From: Tubulanus polymorphus
Lineage: Eukaryota; Nemertea; Palaeonemertea; Tubulaniformes; Tubulanidae
Reading direction: 5' to 3'
Assembly: GCF_964204645.1 (NCBI RefSeq)
Contig: NC_134029.1
Span: forward strand, 6,209,001-6,273,000
Length of the DNA: 64,000 nt
Positions 12,314-26,300 of this stretch are shown here, one piece after another. Within the stretch, counting starts at the first letter, position 1. The number at the start of each line of letters is the position of its first letter. Both the position numbers and the translations under genes were made by a program. The notes beneath the pieces were generated by a model. That model was not told the origin of the DNA and ran no database searches. It saw only the letters and a program-made list of their open reading frames with translations.

Positions 12314-14256
12314 CGCCTTCCTTTACCCCACCAATGACAAAATTCATCATTCCGATTTAACTTATATATACAAGTTGCTTTAACAGGTGCTGGATTGACT
12401 TGGATTAAGATTACGAAAGGTTTTGCAATATGCGTGATTTGTATTTTGAACAGCTCTTTCATATTCGAGATGAATTCGTACATTGAAAATAACAATGGTT
12501 TTTGTTCTAAACGTCTTTATGAGGTTACATTTCCGAAAGAATTACAATGAGCATAAAATCCGGGTTAACTGTGCGTTAATTTAGAAGGGATTACGAGTCA
12601 TAATATAAATCGTCGGTTTAAAAAATTCTTTATTAACTTCCATTGTATTCACAGACAACGGTTTCAGATAGAATGGAGTATACTTCAAACAAATTATCTG
12701 CGGTCTAGACCAAACATGAAAGTAAATTGTGACGCTTATTTCCGAAGAAGATATATTGCAGTTATCAAATTAATTTTATCAATGATTTGTAATACCATGA
12801 AAGAATCACAACAATTAAAAACCTCATCTTTTGTGGGTTTACAAAACTTTCGACCCTGTACCGAAAGTTTGTCAATGATATTTTAGAAACCTCCATGAAA
12901 CCATTGAAGTCGGTAAAGTGATAGAGCAAGTTGCACAGAGTGAACTGGATTCTGGGTTCTGACTTAAGGAACTAACATCGCCCCTACAGTAAATATTACT
13001 TATAGCCTAGAAGCTATATACCATCGTATACCGGAGGGAAACCATGGGACACGATGTTGATCGGGATCGGCACAAAATGGTCCATGAAATCAAGTTCTAA
13101 GTTCTAAGACTGGAATCTGAATATTTCAACGTGAGCATTCAATTGATTTTTTCTTTTTCGTGAAAACGACGCTGGTTGTTGCCGCGAGTATCTCGCGAAC
13201 TGATAGAAATAAACTGTTGATCTTTGCTTCTTTATTGAGTCAGCACTACCTGCGGCGCTAAAGCAGTTTTCACGCATGGTATTTAGGAAATGGCTTCGAA
13301 TAATATGTATATTGCCATGCTAGGTAAGATTTTACGTGGCGCTTTTTCTATTAACATTAGACAAATAGTACATATGCATAATATATGTATACCTTCATCG
13401 TCTTCTCAATAATTTTGATCCTGAAATGATAAGTAATCAGCGCGTTTTTGAGTTTGTGGTTTGATTTCACAGTTGTACTTTCAATCTGACTCTACACTTA
13501 AATTATTTCATTTTCACTCTGTCCATCATTGAGAGGGTAACGTTTAATAATCGTTCAAATAATTCGTATAAGGTCTCTAAGACTAAGAGACTGGAGATTG
13601 TGATTTATACGACACTATGGTTTCCATGGCGATATGCTCGGATACGTACGATCAGGCACCTTGAAACCGGTTTTCGTAACCAACGCCCTAAAATTAAAGA
13701 TCGCTTTTACCAACACATTGTGTTATCAGCACGGTAGCTGATAAGGATAAATCATCTGTTCCATTCACTAGTTTTTTTGTAGTCGATACGAAAATCAAAA
13801 TAGCTCATGAAATATCTTCATGAAAAGACAAAAACCCCTGGTCTTATTCCCATGGATGTGTTTTAAGGCAACACAATTACATAAGAAATCCTGAAAATCT
13901 GAAATAGTTTTTGTTCTATCAATTACATGCAAGTCAGGAGTTGACGAATCATATTGTCCTTCGTTTCTATCTTCATCCAATCTACAATTTAGAGATATGG
14001 ACGAAGTAGAAAAATCTAATTAGAAAAAGGAAATAGAGTAAAATATACAATGCGGACTTTTAAAAAAGCCCTTTGAATATTCATATATCTATAAATATTT
14101 CACAGCTATTCTCAACCAGTATACCAGCCCCAGTGTTTTAACCATTGATCGAGACATACGCTGACTACCTACGAAACGATTAATACGGAACCAGGAATTA
14201 GTCGCTCTCTCTAGATTATTGTAATCAGTAACTCTTTTGCCTATTTAGAATCTGAC
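12314..14256. other. shared upstream region of the divergent astacin and Ig genes
   Basis: This 1.9-kb AT-rich gap separates the start codons of the minus-strand protease and the plus-strand Ig protein. It must hold both promoters. Apart from the TATA-like box near 12365 I recognise no motif, repeat or coding exon. Confidence 0.5.
12362..12371 (-). promoter_or_regulatory. TATA-like box upstream of the astacin gene
   Basis: On the minus strand a GTATATATAA stretch lies about 50 bases before the first ATG at 12313. This is the spacing expected for a TATA-driven gene with a short leader. TA-rich DNA is common in this window, so this is suggestive only. Confidence 0.35.
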
Positions 14257-16396
14257 ATGTCATTGGTAATTCTATTATCTATTTTTACAGTAGGGTCATT
14301 GGCGGTAATTACAAGCGCAGCTGATGTTCTTCCACCATGCGAAGGTAACACTTACTGTATTCATGTCACCGACGACGGCAATTTGACCACGAAGATACCG
14401 CGTTTTACTGTGTCGTGTACTGTGAGTAGACTGTATGAATCATATCTTTCTTCATCCGATGTCTTTTCTAATAACAAATCCCGATAAATTGTTACCAACT
14501 CGGAACATTACTTTTCTATGCGAATTTTCTGTCTATTATTCAAAAAATAATGTTTGTACATCGGGGAGGTTTCTCTCATGAGAAGAAAAATGCTTATTTC
14601 AGTAGATAGAATCAGGACAGTTTTCGAGAGATAAGAAATAAAAAAAGAGTCTATTAATGCACGCATTTCAAATTCAACATGTCTCTGTCTCTATGATTTA
14701 GATAGGGTCGGAGTTCGAAGGTTCTGTCGAAGATTTTTACATCACGAAAAGTGTAATTGGTTTGCCCGCGTATAATCTGACGTACGGTTCAACTTGTGCC
14801 CAACCTTGCAGCCACAGACTAACCGTCACATCGAACCCACTTCAAGCAACTTTCACAGGTGAACAAAATGTGAATGTGTTCCTTCGTTCGTTTCGAGAAA
14901 AGGGTTATTTTCCAATGAGAAATAGAGAATGTGTCGAAAATGGTTTTAATTTTATATCTACTGGGAAGGTGCGCTCGGGGGTGATACTGGAACATATGGT
15001 TGTGTGCAAAATTCAACAGGTGAAATCAAGACTAAAGATATTACTGTCACAGGTATTGAAATAGTTACAACGCATCTCATTATGCCAAGCGAAATGATGT
15101 TTATTGCGGCTGCTCCATCTACGAATGAAGATTATATTACTTCACACAATTTCAGGATCGGTAATTGGTGGTGGGCCATATTGGTTGCAAAAAGTAAATG
15201 GGCACAATGTTTACTTGACTACAGGCGAAAAGCTAACGGTAGATCTTCGAAACATATCTCTAATCCCAAATATAACGTAAGCCGTTGTTATTTCTAACAG
15301 CAGTGTTTCGATAAAATGGGCCGATGAATAGATATGTTTTTATTGTTTCAGGTGCTTAGCGAATTCTGGTGGTTATATGGCTCCTTCTCTTACGATAGAC
15401 CTTCCAGAAAATCCTTCCCACCTATCGATACGTAAAAACGGCAGCATCGGGAATGGAATCCCCGTAAATGGGTAAGTTAGGAGCATACGACGACTGTTAG
15501 ATTTTTTCGATTCCAATGCATTCTTGTAATGATTTCATTATCATAGGATCCATATTTGGTGGGTCGCCAAGACGGAGTTAGTTCTGACGAACGACGTGAT
15601 CAGTGACCTTATATCGACAGATGATCACGGACGGGATCTATCGTGTACCGCAGCAACTGTTGGTTCAGAACTTAGCAAAAACGTTACTCTATTTGTTAAA
15701 TGTAAGATTGAAAGGAAGCGAATTTATAAGCTGTTTTCGAATGCATGTAAAGTAATCAAAAGTAATCAAAGATTCTGATGAATAGCTTCCACGTAAATAT
15801 TAGTGTAAATGTGGGAATCAGATATTGAGTGACTCGTTTAGCTAGTCTTGAATGTTGAACGTATTATACATTTTTCAGTTTTTCCAGAAAAGTTTCGTGG
15901 AAAGAGTGCCACGGGCATTAAACCTGGTGATTTGAACGTAAAGGTTTCAATCAGTTTCTCGGCAAACCCGTTGCCCGCGGATTCAGAAGTTATATGGAAA
16001 ACCAAAGGTGACAGGCTACTTAGTAGCTCGGCGCAGTACCAAATAACAAACATCGTACGTGTTATTCGAAAAGGCAGTCTTTATACCGGTGTATAATGTG
16101 CATTAAACCTGGGGAACAAGAATCATACATGGTTGTTGTATACGTTATATTTCCAAGAGAAAATAATCCATATTCTAACCATGCGTCATTTTTTACAGAT
16201 GGAAAACATCGAATTCAATTCAACTTTGACAATTGTGAATGTGACCAAAGAAGACATAGGAATACAATACTGGATTCAAATGAACAGAGTCCCAACACCG
16301 ATTACTGTAACAATAAGCTCCGCTACAAAGAACTACAAAACTTGGACACTGTTAACAGTAACAATATTAGTGTATTCTTCATTTTCGTTAACGTAA
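14257..16396 (+). CDS. immunoglobulin-superfamily surface protein, probably GPI-anchored
   Basis: Eight exons join in phase: 14257-14421, 14702-14858, 14969-15052, 15156-15276, 15352-15471, 15547-15701, 15879-16054, 16199-16396, giving 391 aa. The first exon encodes a hydrophobic signal peptide. Ig-fold hallmarks follow: GGDTGTYGC in exon 3, a WW plus DLSCTA pair in exon 6, and an EVIWKTK strand in exon 7 leading to a TLTIVNVTKEDIG strand in exon 8. I read this as about three Ig-like domains with several N-glycosylation sites. The protein ends in a hydrophobic WTLLTVTILVYSSF tail with no cytoplasmic residues, which suggests a GPI anchor. The exon 3 acceptor at 14968 is weak and short-spaced. 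The family is not identified further; adhesion or immune recognition is inferred from the fold alone. Confidence 0.75.
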
Positions 16397-16555
16397 TAGT
16401 AATTTAACGTAAATTTATTCGAGATCTAATTCACATTTGACTTAGGTTTTAGTTCTGTACTAAAAAAAATAATCCAATTCAAGACCACTTGCGGATAGTT
16501 TAGAGATTTGTTGTAATTTAGTTGTAAATAATGATTTGATACTCAGAGTTGTCGA

Positions 16556-16654
16556 ATTATCGGCATCATCAAGTTCCACCGGTGACTCTAGGTCTTTGTT
16601 TTACCTTGTATATACACATATGTTATTGAGAAAATATCATATAAAATAAATAGA

Positions 16655-16738
<84 letters not shown>

Positions 16739-16837
16739 TCTATTTATTTTATATGATATTTTCTCAATAACATATGTGTATATACAAGGTAAAACAAAGA
16801 CCTAGAGTCACCGGTGGAACTTGATGATGCCGATAAT
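16556..16837. repeat. perfect 282-bp palindrome with (TA)n centre between convergent genes
   Basis: The left arm, from ATTATCGGCATCATCAAGTT, is mirrored base for base by the right arm ending at 16837. Each arm has about 105 unique bases and the centre is roughly 40 TA repeats (about 16650-16735). AATAAA occurs at 16645-16650 on the plus strand, and its mirror TTTATT at 16743-16748 serves the minus strand. The element therefore places one poly(A) signal downstream of each convergent gene: Ig stop at 16396, Kelch stop at 16962. Confidence 0.93.
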
Positions 16838-16961
16838 AGGGGAATTAAAAACTATATATATATACATGTAGATAAAGTTCATACACGTGATATGCAAAAT
16901 GATGTCGATTTTTTGTTTATTGTTCCATGCCGCTAAAGGCGGGTCACGTGATCGTGTGACG

Positions 16962-19192
16962 TCACGGATTTTCATCAGATCGACTGCACCGAATGAATAG
17001 GGAATGATTTTCACGAGATTCCGGGATGAATCCGGCGACAAAAGTTCTTTTCATTCGAATCCCCAGCTGTATTATGCTGTTCGTACTCCGTTTAAGCTCC
17101 TCGTCAAATCCACCGCACATATAGATACTATCGCGCCCCAGCGCCGCCATACCACATTTCTGAGTGACGTCACTCTCTTCCACATCCATATATTTGAATA
17201 ATATATTGTTGACACAGTCGTAGACGTAAATAACGTTGTAGTAGTAGTCGTACTTGTGAATGAAAATATGATTTCCATTAGAGACGGCGTTGCCGCATGG
17301 AAACTGTCCCTCGCATTTGATAATCCACTGACCGCTGGCCAGATTCAGCACCAACAAGCTGTCATCACCCATCACATACAGATAGTGGTTGATCACCAAC
17401 ACCGATGACACTTGTCGAATGTGCATCGGCATCTTGGGTAAAGTTGTCCAGCAATATTTCGTGAAATTAAACCGATATACCGAATCCAGATTACCAACGA
17501 CATAGAGATAATCTGAACCCTGGTGACGAGAGAAGAAAGATTTATGGTTCTTCATCGGTTTTGGAATTTCAGGAAGAGGTCTAATGTATTGAATAGCGTC
17601 CAATGGAATTGTATTGCCGTACTTGATTCGCGCTTCCATTATAATCTGCGAGTCTGTTTTGGTATCCACTGCCCAGAAGTGGTTTGTTGGTATTTCTTCT
17701 TCACCGTAACAACCGCCTAAACAGAGAAATAGTGTTGGTTTAAATCGACATTTTAGAAAAAAAGTTTGTTCAGAAAAACGCTATGTTAACTTCAGCGTAT
17801 ATTATGTACAAAAATGAAAAGTACTAGAATGGGTATTTACACCTTCAGTAGAAATCCTTGACATACGGAAAATGAGTTAGTTGCCACCAACATTGTCTTA
17901 GAATAGAATAGCAATTCATTTTGCAATTCATTTTTTAAGATGTTGCACTCTAAGACATTATTACAAAGTTAAGGTATTAAGTAAGAAAAATACAACAAGA
18001 TCATTTGGGTTCACGGAGAGACTGGTTCAAAGCCATGTAACCCGTAAGCAGTCATCATCGAAAAATTTACTTGCTAAAATGCTCGCCTAACCATCTACAA
18101 TTTCTTCGCCTTGAGCGATATCACATAAATGAAGGTTCTATTGAAAACTTATTAGTAATTACTTGATAAGACAATAGTGAAATAACATCGAATGTGCTAC
18201 GTATTTCAAGCATTTCATTTCATCAAAGTCTGATCAATTGAGGCCAGTTTTATGAAAACATATCCCTTTTTCAAGATTCAAGTGATATCAAAAATACATA
18301 AAGTCTTTATGTATTTTTGGTGATATTTATAGTTGAGTCATAGAATGAATCATTAGAATAAACTACTTACCCGTGAGGTAAACTAAGGATTTATCCGTAT
18401 TGAATGCACTAGAAAAGCTGTGCGTCAGCATACGTGTGCTACCATTGTTGAATGTATAACAGGGTAATGGCACCCGTCTATGCTTACCCCTTTGACCAAA
18501 TCTGTTTAATGAGAGAAACATATAAAAGGTTCACGACCCGCGTAATTGAATTGGTTCAAATAGAAATCATATAATAAAATGATATGATATAAGAAAATAT
18601 ACTTAGATAAATACAACAAAAGAAAGAATCGATCAGTAGAAAATAAAAAGATTTAAAGATAAATGAACGCAAATCAAAATGTAAAAATCATAGAGAAATT
18701 TGATATGTATGATGGCTGATTCGGGGCCATACTAAAAATTTTTCTGTACGGCTAGAGCAACGATAAAAAATGTTCACATTGGCCCGTTTTTTAGTTTTCT
18801 CGCGTGAGAATTTTTGAATTCTCGTGCGAGAAAACCAAACTTTTTAAATTATCGCGCGAGAAAACCAAAAAACGGGCCAATGTGAACATTTCTTTTTTTG
18901 TTGCTCTAGCCGAACAGACAGATTTTTTGGTATGGCCCCAATCAGCCACCAATGAATACGCATTCGTTACGATCTACATAAAAAAAGAAGATGTGTACGG
19001 TATTCATAGACTGAAGACGTATGTATTGCACTTACTTGTTATCGAGCGAATATATTTCTATGTCTGTGAAATGTGAAATCTGGTTGGATATCGACTGACA
19101 TCCCCCAACTAATATCAATTCCACATTGTCATCAGCTGGTAAAACATTGCTCTGTCCGCAACCCATGAGTAAACTGATGATGAAATCAAAGC
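16962..19192 (-). CDS. Kelch-repeat protein (C-terminal part; N-terminus not found)
   Basis: Exons 19192-19036, 18501-18371 and 17716-16962 join in phase (phase 2, then phase 1) and end at a stop at 16962. The reading frame contains successive Kelch blades: VELILVGGC, SLVYLTGGCYG followed by FWAVD, YLYVVGNLDSVYRFN with WTTLPKMP, HYLYVMGDDSL with LASGQW, and DSIYMCGGFDEE. Kelch propellers often act as substrate adaptors for Cullin-3 ligases when joined to a BTB-BACK region. No BTB or BACK exon was recognised upstream to about 23 kb, so the start is unknown: it may be far upstream, or this may be a Kelch-only protein starting at an ATG near 19162 or 19250. The second intron holds a MITE. Confidence 0.75.
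18708..18952. mobile_element. hairpin MITE in the Kelch gene intron
   Basis: Two arms of about 100 bases are inverted copies: TGGCTGATTCGGGGCCATAC on the left matches the complement of the right end near 18935-18950. The inner parts TTCACATTGGCCCGTTTTTT and TTTTCTCGCG also pair. The element has no coding capacity and lies inside an intron, as expected for a non-autonomous DNA transposon. Target-site duplication was not resolved. Confidence 0.8.
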
Positions 19193-22100
19193 TATTAAGA
19201 TTGAAAGAGAACAAAGACACTTTATGAGAAATTAGACGCAAATGGACCATAATTTGAAAATCCTTTATCTATAAATGCCTCATACATATTTGGTAGATTT
19301 ATCTAGATCCAAATGTGTGTTCCTGTTCTTTTTAGCCAACATGATCAAGTGAATAAGTGTATTTCATTGTTGTCTCCTTTCTTCGAGATATTGTCGATAA
19401 GAAGTGGAAATTCCGAATTAAAAAGTCGAGATTTCGAAAAAAATCATATGGCCGCAATTCTCCTCCGTAGAAAAAAGACAATTTTTGGAGTTCATGGTCT
19501 GAGACCATCATAACATGAACTCCAAAAGATAAAAATATTGAAATTTGATGGAATACTTACGAAAAAAATGTAATTGCCTAAATAAGTCAAACTACGCAGT
19601 ATCGTTGATTAAGTTTATATCATTTAGTAATCCCGATCCAAGATTTTATGTTCGTTTGAGCTCCTTCCTTCCGTTGCGGATGTTTAGTAGTAATAGAATA
19701 CTCATCCATCGGGTGCCGTCTATATACATACACACATCTAGGAACAACAAACACGACCCGAATTCCACTAAACAAAGATCATCGTCAAATAAAACCCCCA
19801 TAAGGACAAACGAGTGGATAAAAACCGTATTTTCCAGGATTCCAGCATTTTACCCGGTCCCGGAAGTACGTCGACCCCGATCGATTCAGCACAACGCAGA
19901 CGATTCCAGGAAATGGATGCGGTTGTTCTTTCATCGGTGGTTACTGTGTTTTCAGTGATAATTATTGACGGAGATCGTCAATGAACAGCGTTACGAATAA
20001 TCGCCGTAAATTCCTCGAAACAAATGACATTGAATGCGTAAAATAATGACCTGTTTATTAACTGTGTTATGTTCGTAGATATTCGTTAAAAAACAATGAT
20101 ATTTCGTCTGTTTATCGACCAAAGAGAATTTAGCGCCATAAAATGGCAAACTTGTAAGTTTATTCCTACACGGCAGTAAAAACCTTACGTGCCATACTTT
20201 TTGATTCGATAATAAAACTGACATTTGTTCATACTTGTGCTTCGATTGTTCGCATTAGAAGTGTATAATGAAACAAAACTTGGAAAATGTAAAACAAAGT
20301 AGGGACCTGTAAAACCTGTGAAATTTCCCGATAGAGACATGAGAATCGATAAAAAGTTTTTTGGAAGTTTTACTCACTATTACATAAAAACTTATTACAA
20401 AAAATTGAAAATTGTAAAAAGCCTTTGAATAATACGAATGAATTTCTGTCGATCTCGAAAATTTCAAGAATTTTACATAACTGTTACTATTATCACGAGC
20501 TATTAAATGCGATAAACAATGATTTGAGTCGAATTATCAAGAATACGGTTTCAATGTTAATATCCTCATCAGCGCGCATTGTTGCAGAAAATATTCGAAC
20601 GAATTACGTCATAAAAAAGGTAACTATCAGCGGGTCTGATCGATATTTCCACTTTGTTTCAGCGATATGAACGAAATGAAAAATTGAATTGAAAAAATAA
20701 GGAGAAAAAATTCGACAAGGCGGACCCAGGGGGTACCCAAAAACATGGCGCCTGGAAACCGTAAAATGGCTTATCGGGTAAGAAATCTTCGATTTTCAGA
20801 GTAGCACGTTTTCGAATACGAGTTAACTAGTGTATGATGATATGAGCAGAGACAAATGCCAAGGGGTTTCCTGACAGACTCATAAACTTAGAAGATTCGT
20901 GCTCAGTGACCCCGAAACGGTTGAATCAGTGGAGTGCGACCCTTGATACAAAATCCATCAATCACTATAGCACGAATGCATAATATTCGCCACTTCCGAG
21001 AATAAAAATCGAATCCCAACTGTGTATTTAGATATCACAAAGTACCTCGTAAATTTCGTCTCGTTAATTACATCGAGATCTCGTGTATACGCGCGTCTTC
21101 AGGAAATGATTCGTATTCAAGATCATATCTCGTTCAAGTTGTAATATTCGCTTGGAGAAGATAAAACCATTTAAATTCTATCGACCTGCTAAATATGAAG
21201 AAAATGCTTGGAAATTGTCACGTATATTCGTAAAGTCTGCAGGTTTACCGCCCATCGTAGATAAACTTACATTCTATATAGCTGTGTGGAATAGTTAGAA
21301 AAATCTTTGAACTTACCTCCCTCACTCGTTTTCACGGGAAAATGTGTTCCCGAAACAAAGCGAATCTCGCTTTATCTAGAATCGATAATTCTGTGTATTT
21401 TACAACATCTTGTGCATCATCGTTTCGCGCGTATAATTCACGATAATGTCACCAGTAGCGTGCGTAAAATACCCTGATCAAAACTAATTACGCTTAGTAT
21501 GAAGAGACGTAGCTAAAGCTACCTGAAGCTATTATCGGAATAATTTCATCAGGATTTCACCGTCGTTGTGCGAGCTACAAAAATAGCAACATTATTGGAT
21601 CTATAAATTGTCATTGACGCTCACTCCTTAACAAATAATATAGACGATCTAATCATTTTTTATTTCTATATCGGAAGTCCTCCTGCATATGAGGGCTATT
21701 CACGTACATGCCTTTTTAAAACAAATCTATTTTTAAAACTTTTGTTAAGAAAAATTAATTAGTACCATTTGAATGTGACCGCTTGCCGCATGCCGGATGT
21801 ATATGATTTCACGATCGAAAATGACTAACAGGATCAGTTGGTTTTTTATGTATCTTTATTGGCAACAATTTTTCAGCTTTTTACATATAATGGAAGCATA
21901 ATAACGATAACTGAGCAAGAATACGGGTTAAGCATTATATTCAGTATTGAGATGAACTTTAAGCACAAGGGAAAGGGACCTTGTGAGAATTCCTACCCAA
22001 GCTCTATGGTTTTAATGTGCCAGAACACGATACATTGGAAGGAATTGAAACGAACCATTAGAAAACGACATAGATTCTACAAACGAAAAATATGTAGCCA

Positions 22101-23322
22101 CAGCACCAACCGCTGGTCTAACGGGGTTGTTATGACATGCCCTGAGGGCATTCTAGGGGTTCGTGCTTAAGTATCTCCAAGTACCTTTTTTAACAGATTC
22201 ACTCGTACGAAATGTATGTAGAAAGGTTTTTAATTGTCGATTTCGATATCAGGTTCTTGTTGAAAATTGCACAAATGCACAATATTGATATAAAGAATGT
22301 CACTCAATATCAATGATTCACTAATTATTACTGCGCGTCCTTAAGAAACTCTACGCGCTATTGAAATTTGCTTATTGCCCTTTTTGCTATGTTGCTCAGG
22401 TTTGACCCATCCCGTAAATCCTGACAACGGGCCTGTTTTCAATATAACTGATCATCTGATTCCTGTGTGCCCTAAGAAACTTCTCGTGTTTAGCACGAAA
22501 GATTTCTTGACACGCAGGAAAATGAACAGAGGACAAATTTGATGTATCGTGCAACAGTCTATTCTAAAGTGATCGGTATGTATATTTCTTTCCGTATTTT
22601 TTCACTATACGCTGTTGTGACGTAATAGCGAGTACATTCTATATACATCGACGGTTTTTACCTTTTAGTACGAAAATAACTAAATGATTCTAGATAAAAT
22701 ACTGAAAGCTTTTTAAGCATAGTGTCTCCGAAATAGTAATATATTCGAATAATAAATGCAAGTCGCTAATACGGACCGGTCATTTTAGCGTATTAACATG
22801 TACGTACATAAATATACATATATATTTCGTTTATACATTACGTGATAGTTAAAAAGAGCCATTCGAATCTACCGCTTATGATTTGCGGTGAGGGCGCAGT
22901 CCAGCCGGAGTCATGTAAAGATTAGGGAGCCATTCAGGGCAGGAATGTTAAGGGAATGAAGTCTATACGGTCTGCTTAGTTGTATCAAGCACGGTTTAAA
23001 CTCTGAGACGAGAGCGTCGGAATAATCTAAGCTAAGACGAAGCAGATGCGAATATGTAGGATATTTTACATTTTGTCGATGCTAGAATGAGTCATGATAA
23101 CGGAACACAACGTTTGATGCCTCTTCACAGGACACAATAACGAACAACAATGGAGCCTAGGTATGAAGAAGAAATGGATCTACATATTTCAATAGAAATA
23201 TATCGTCGATTGAAACCGCAATCAACGATGAAACGATTTCTTCAAAAGATCAAATCAATATGAGCGGTGTCCTTACGAAAAGTGAAGATGCATCGAATGC
23301 TTGTTTCAGATTTAAGTAATTT
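19193..23322. other. intergenic region with no supported gene
   Basis: This is about 4.1 kb of AT-rich sequence. An open frame at 21838-22170 (plus) could include an exon of an unknown cysteine-containing secreted protein. It begins with TTG rather than ATG, and its best donor does not join in frame to the next open stretch near 22400-22551. Upstream exons of the Kelch gene may be hidden here, but I could not recognise them. Confidence 0.4.
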
Positions 23323-26300
23323 CTAGTAAAGTAAGTCGTCTAATGTTTTGGGAATTGAATCTTGCCCTGAATTAAGGCTGGGTTCTTCGATTGATAGAAT
23401 TTCGCTGGGTCTGCGCAGAAGGGCCGACCTACCGGCTGGACCTGCGTGCTCGTGTTTACTAGCCAGACCCATCAACTCGCTATAAACGTTAAACGTTTCT
23501 CTACGCGACAGCAACCTATCATCCGCGTCAAAACTTCCGGTCGAACTGCCGTCTGCGATCATCGCCTGACCACGTGGTCGTGACATCATGTTTTTGTACC
23601 ATTCTCGACTTTCTTCATTCGACTCGAGATCGATTTCAATGATACGAGTTATGATAACCGCCGTTTTGCGCCACATGTCCATTGTTCCCCAAATCGGGAT
23701 AGTTCGTTCGCATCTCACTTTCACTTCCACCTGAGCGCGACCGTTTTTCACACCGAGTTCAACATTCTCGGAGACCGAATCGAAAGTTTCAATCGAATCT
23801 AAACTAGGAATAGTTCCGTCAGCGTGCACTAGGTGGGGCTCTCCGATAATCTCCTCTTCCTCGCGATCTACGTGTACATTTTGATTAACGGAAGTAACTG
23901 TAGGGTTTACGAGTTTACTTTTCGATTTGACAACGGAGTTTTGTTCCAAGTAATTTTCAGCTTGAGTGTAATAGTCGTAACGTCTTGGTTTATAGACATA
24001 TTCGGACCTTAGTTTATCCATGTAACTCCTATGATCGGTATAATCCAAATCTTCAGTTTCAATTTCGTTATTGTAAATATGGGTTCCAGTCGTCGTTTTA
24101 GAATGATCAGTTCTTGTCTCATTTACGTAAGTCGAAGGCTGGAAATCGGGTATACTCGGTCTTTGTTTACTCTTTCTTCGGGCGCTACCGTCGTATTTAT
24201 AAAAATACCGATCAGGCAACTTGACATCATCTAAAAGAACTGATTCTGAAATAGAAAATTGTGATGTTGAAACTTTTTCAAGTATCTAATCGTAGATATT
24301 TCCACCCACACCTTTATATCTTAAAGCTTATATTCTTATTTTACTGGCGTGACCTACCTGAGCCAAGCATTTACCAAAAATACCAGTTTGTAACAAACAA
24401 ATTGAAGAATACTTATTCGATAAAAAATAACATGGCGTAAGACATGTCAGATATGATTTGATATATGATGAATGTTATAATCGTGTAGAGAAGATTTTTA
24501 TTCCGAACTTGTGGCCGACTGGGACCTTTAGGTAATAAGTTTATTCTAACTTCACCAGTCGTCCAGCGTCTTATATCACATTATTTTGTATCAATTCCTG
24601 CAACTTCATATTGTAATTTAAATCGCGAATAAAACATTATAATCATTATTGTTCGCAGACATTTAGTATCATAAACAGGGTTCTTGTTATATATCATACG
24701 TATACAGTTATGCAGTGAGTTAGGACGTGCTCTAACTAGGTTTTGAAAAAATTATACATGTTCAAGTATATCATATAGACAGTCTGGCTTGTTATATTTC
24801 GTCGTCAGAATAAGTTTTGTTTACACTCGAGCGGGTGAAACTCTCTGTGTGAAAAGCTTCAAATATTTCTAGGAGTGCTTGGGTTAACGTATATACATTC
24901 CTAGCGAACAATCAAAAAAGGAAAATATAGTAAGAAGCCCATTATTTTAATTCATGTAATAATCTCGAAGTCTTATTCTGGACCTCTTGTATTGACAAAC
25001 ATACACGAAAAGCATAATAATCTGATGTGGATATTTTTCCGAAATTACGTTCTGTGGGTCTCTTCTGCGCAGTTCGAATATAAATCGGTACGTAGTACCC
25101 TTATTTTCCCACACAGTGAAAAGTTGGATGACTAGTTTCAATGGCCATGTGTGCATTGTTCGATAAGAACAATTGACACACAGAGCACTGAAAGTTACGT
25201 CGATTGCGGCGTACAGATTTGGTCTCAAATACGTAAGACTCTACACTATCCGAAATATCACATCCTGGTTATTTGAACAACTCTTTAATGCATATCTACT
25301 TATATCGTTCGTGTTTTGATAGGAAGTCAAGGATTGGCACGCAATAAGCCATGTTTATGTGATGAAACCAAAAAATTGCTGAAACTTTGTTATATTGTTA
25401 AGTTAACTAGTTATATGGTTAACTAATTTACCTAATCATTACTAAAATGTGTTAAACTACGAAAGAGTTGCAAACATGTTATTATAAATATGATTATTTA
25501 GCTCATTATTAGTTCGGGCAACGTTAGCTACGAATCCTATCTACGTATTAGAGCGCTTTGGTAAAACAGTTACGAGGCGAGGGTGCAGCGGTCAAAATGC
25601 ATGCAAACCCACCGCGTTCTGTGGTCGTACGTGTAACTCGCGTCGCCGGATTCCTCCTTTGTTGGTCTAAATGGGACTGGAACACTGCTTTCGGTAGCGA
25701 GTAGATAAAATCGGACTCGTCGATTCCTACCTTTTCTGGCGGCGGTGGAGGTCTATGGTAGTTTGTACGCGTTCTCGTGGTAAACGTTTCTTCACGTCTG
25801 CTCAGGTCGGGGTTGCTGTCGTACATCGGATTGGCTCGATTCACGTAAAACGACGTCTGAAATACATTACCATCATCTCCATATTCACTGAGCTTTCCGT
25901 CGTCATCTTCGACCACATTCATAAACTGTGGTGCTCCAGCAACGCCTTCTAGTTGATTTGAAATCAATATTCTTCCTCTCTCCACCTGCATGTCCGGCCG
26001 CTGTTCGCTGATGATGATCTGCGCGATATTTTTCGTTGTATCTTCACCGTCCGAACCGGACGACGATGAGACATCAAGTTTCATCGGTTTCTCGATGTTT
26101 ACGCCTGACATGTACCGCCGGCCGGATTCTAAGAACGCGTGGTCATCGTTAACGTCGACGCTAGGGTACGCGTCTTCGACATAAATACCACCATCGCCGA
26201 ACTCGAACATCGTATCCGAATGTTCTAGATTAACATCCATTAATGTTTCCTTATTTAAGTTCACGAAGACCGACTGCCCGGAGGTGTGACGTACCCTATC

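Noticed and set aside
21838-22551. Possible two-exon secreted protein with cysteines
   Set aside because: The first frame starts with TTG, and the donor at 22159 (phase 0) joined to the acceptor near 22400 gives an immediate stop. Not enough support for a gene call.
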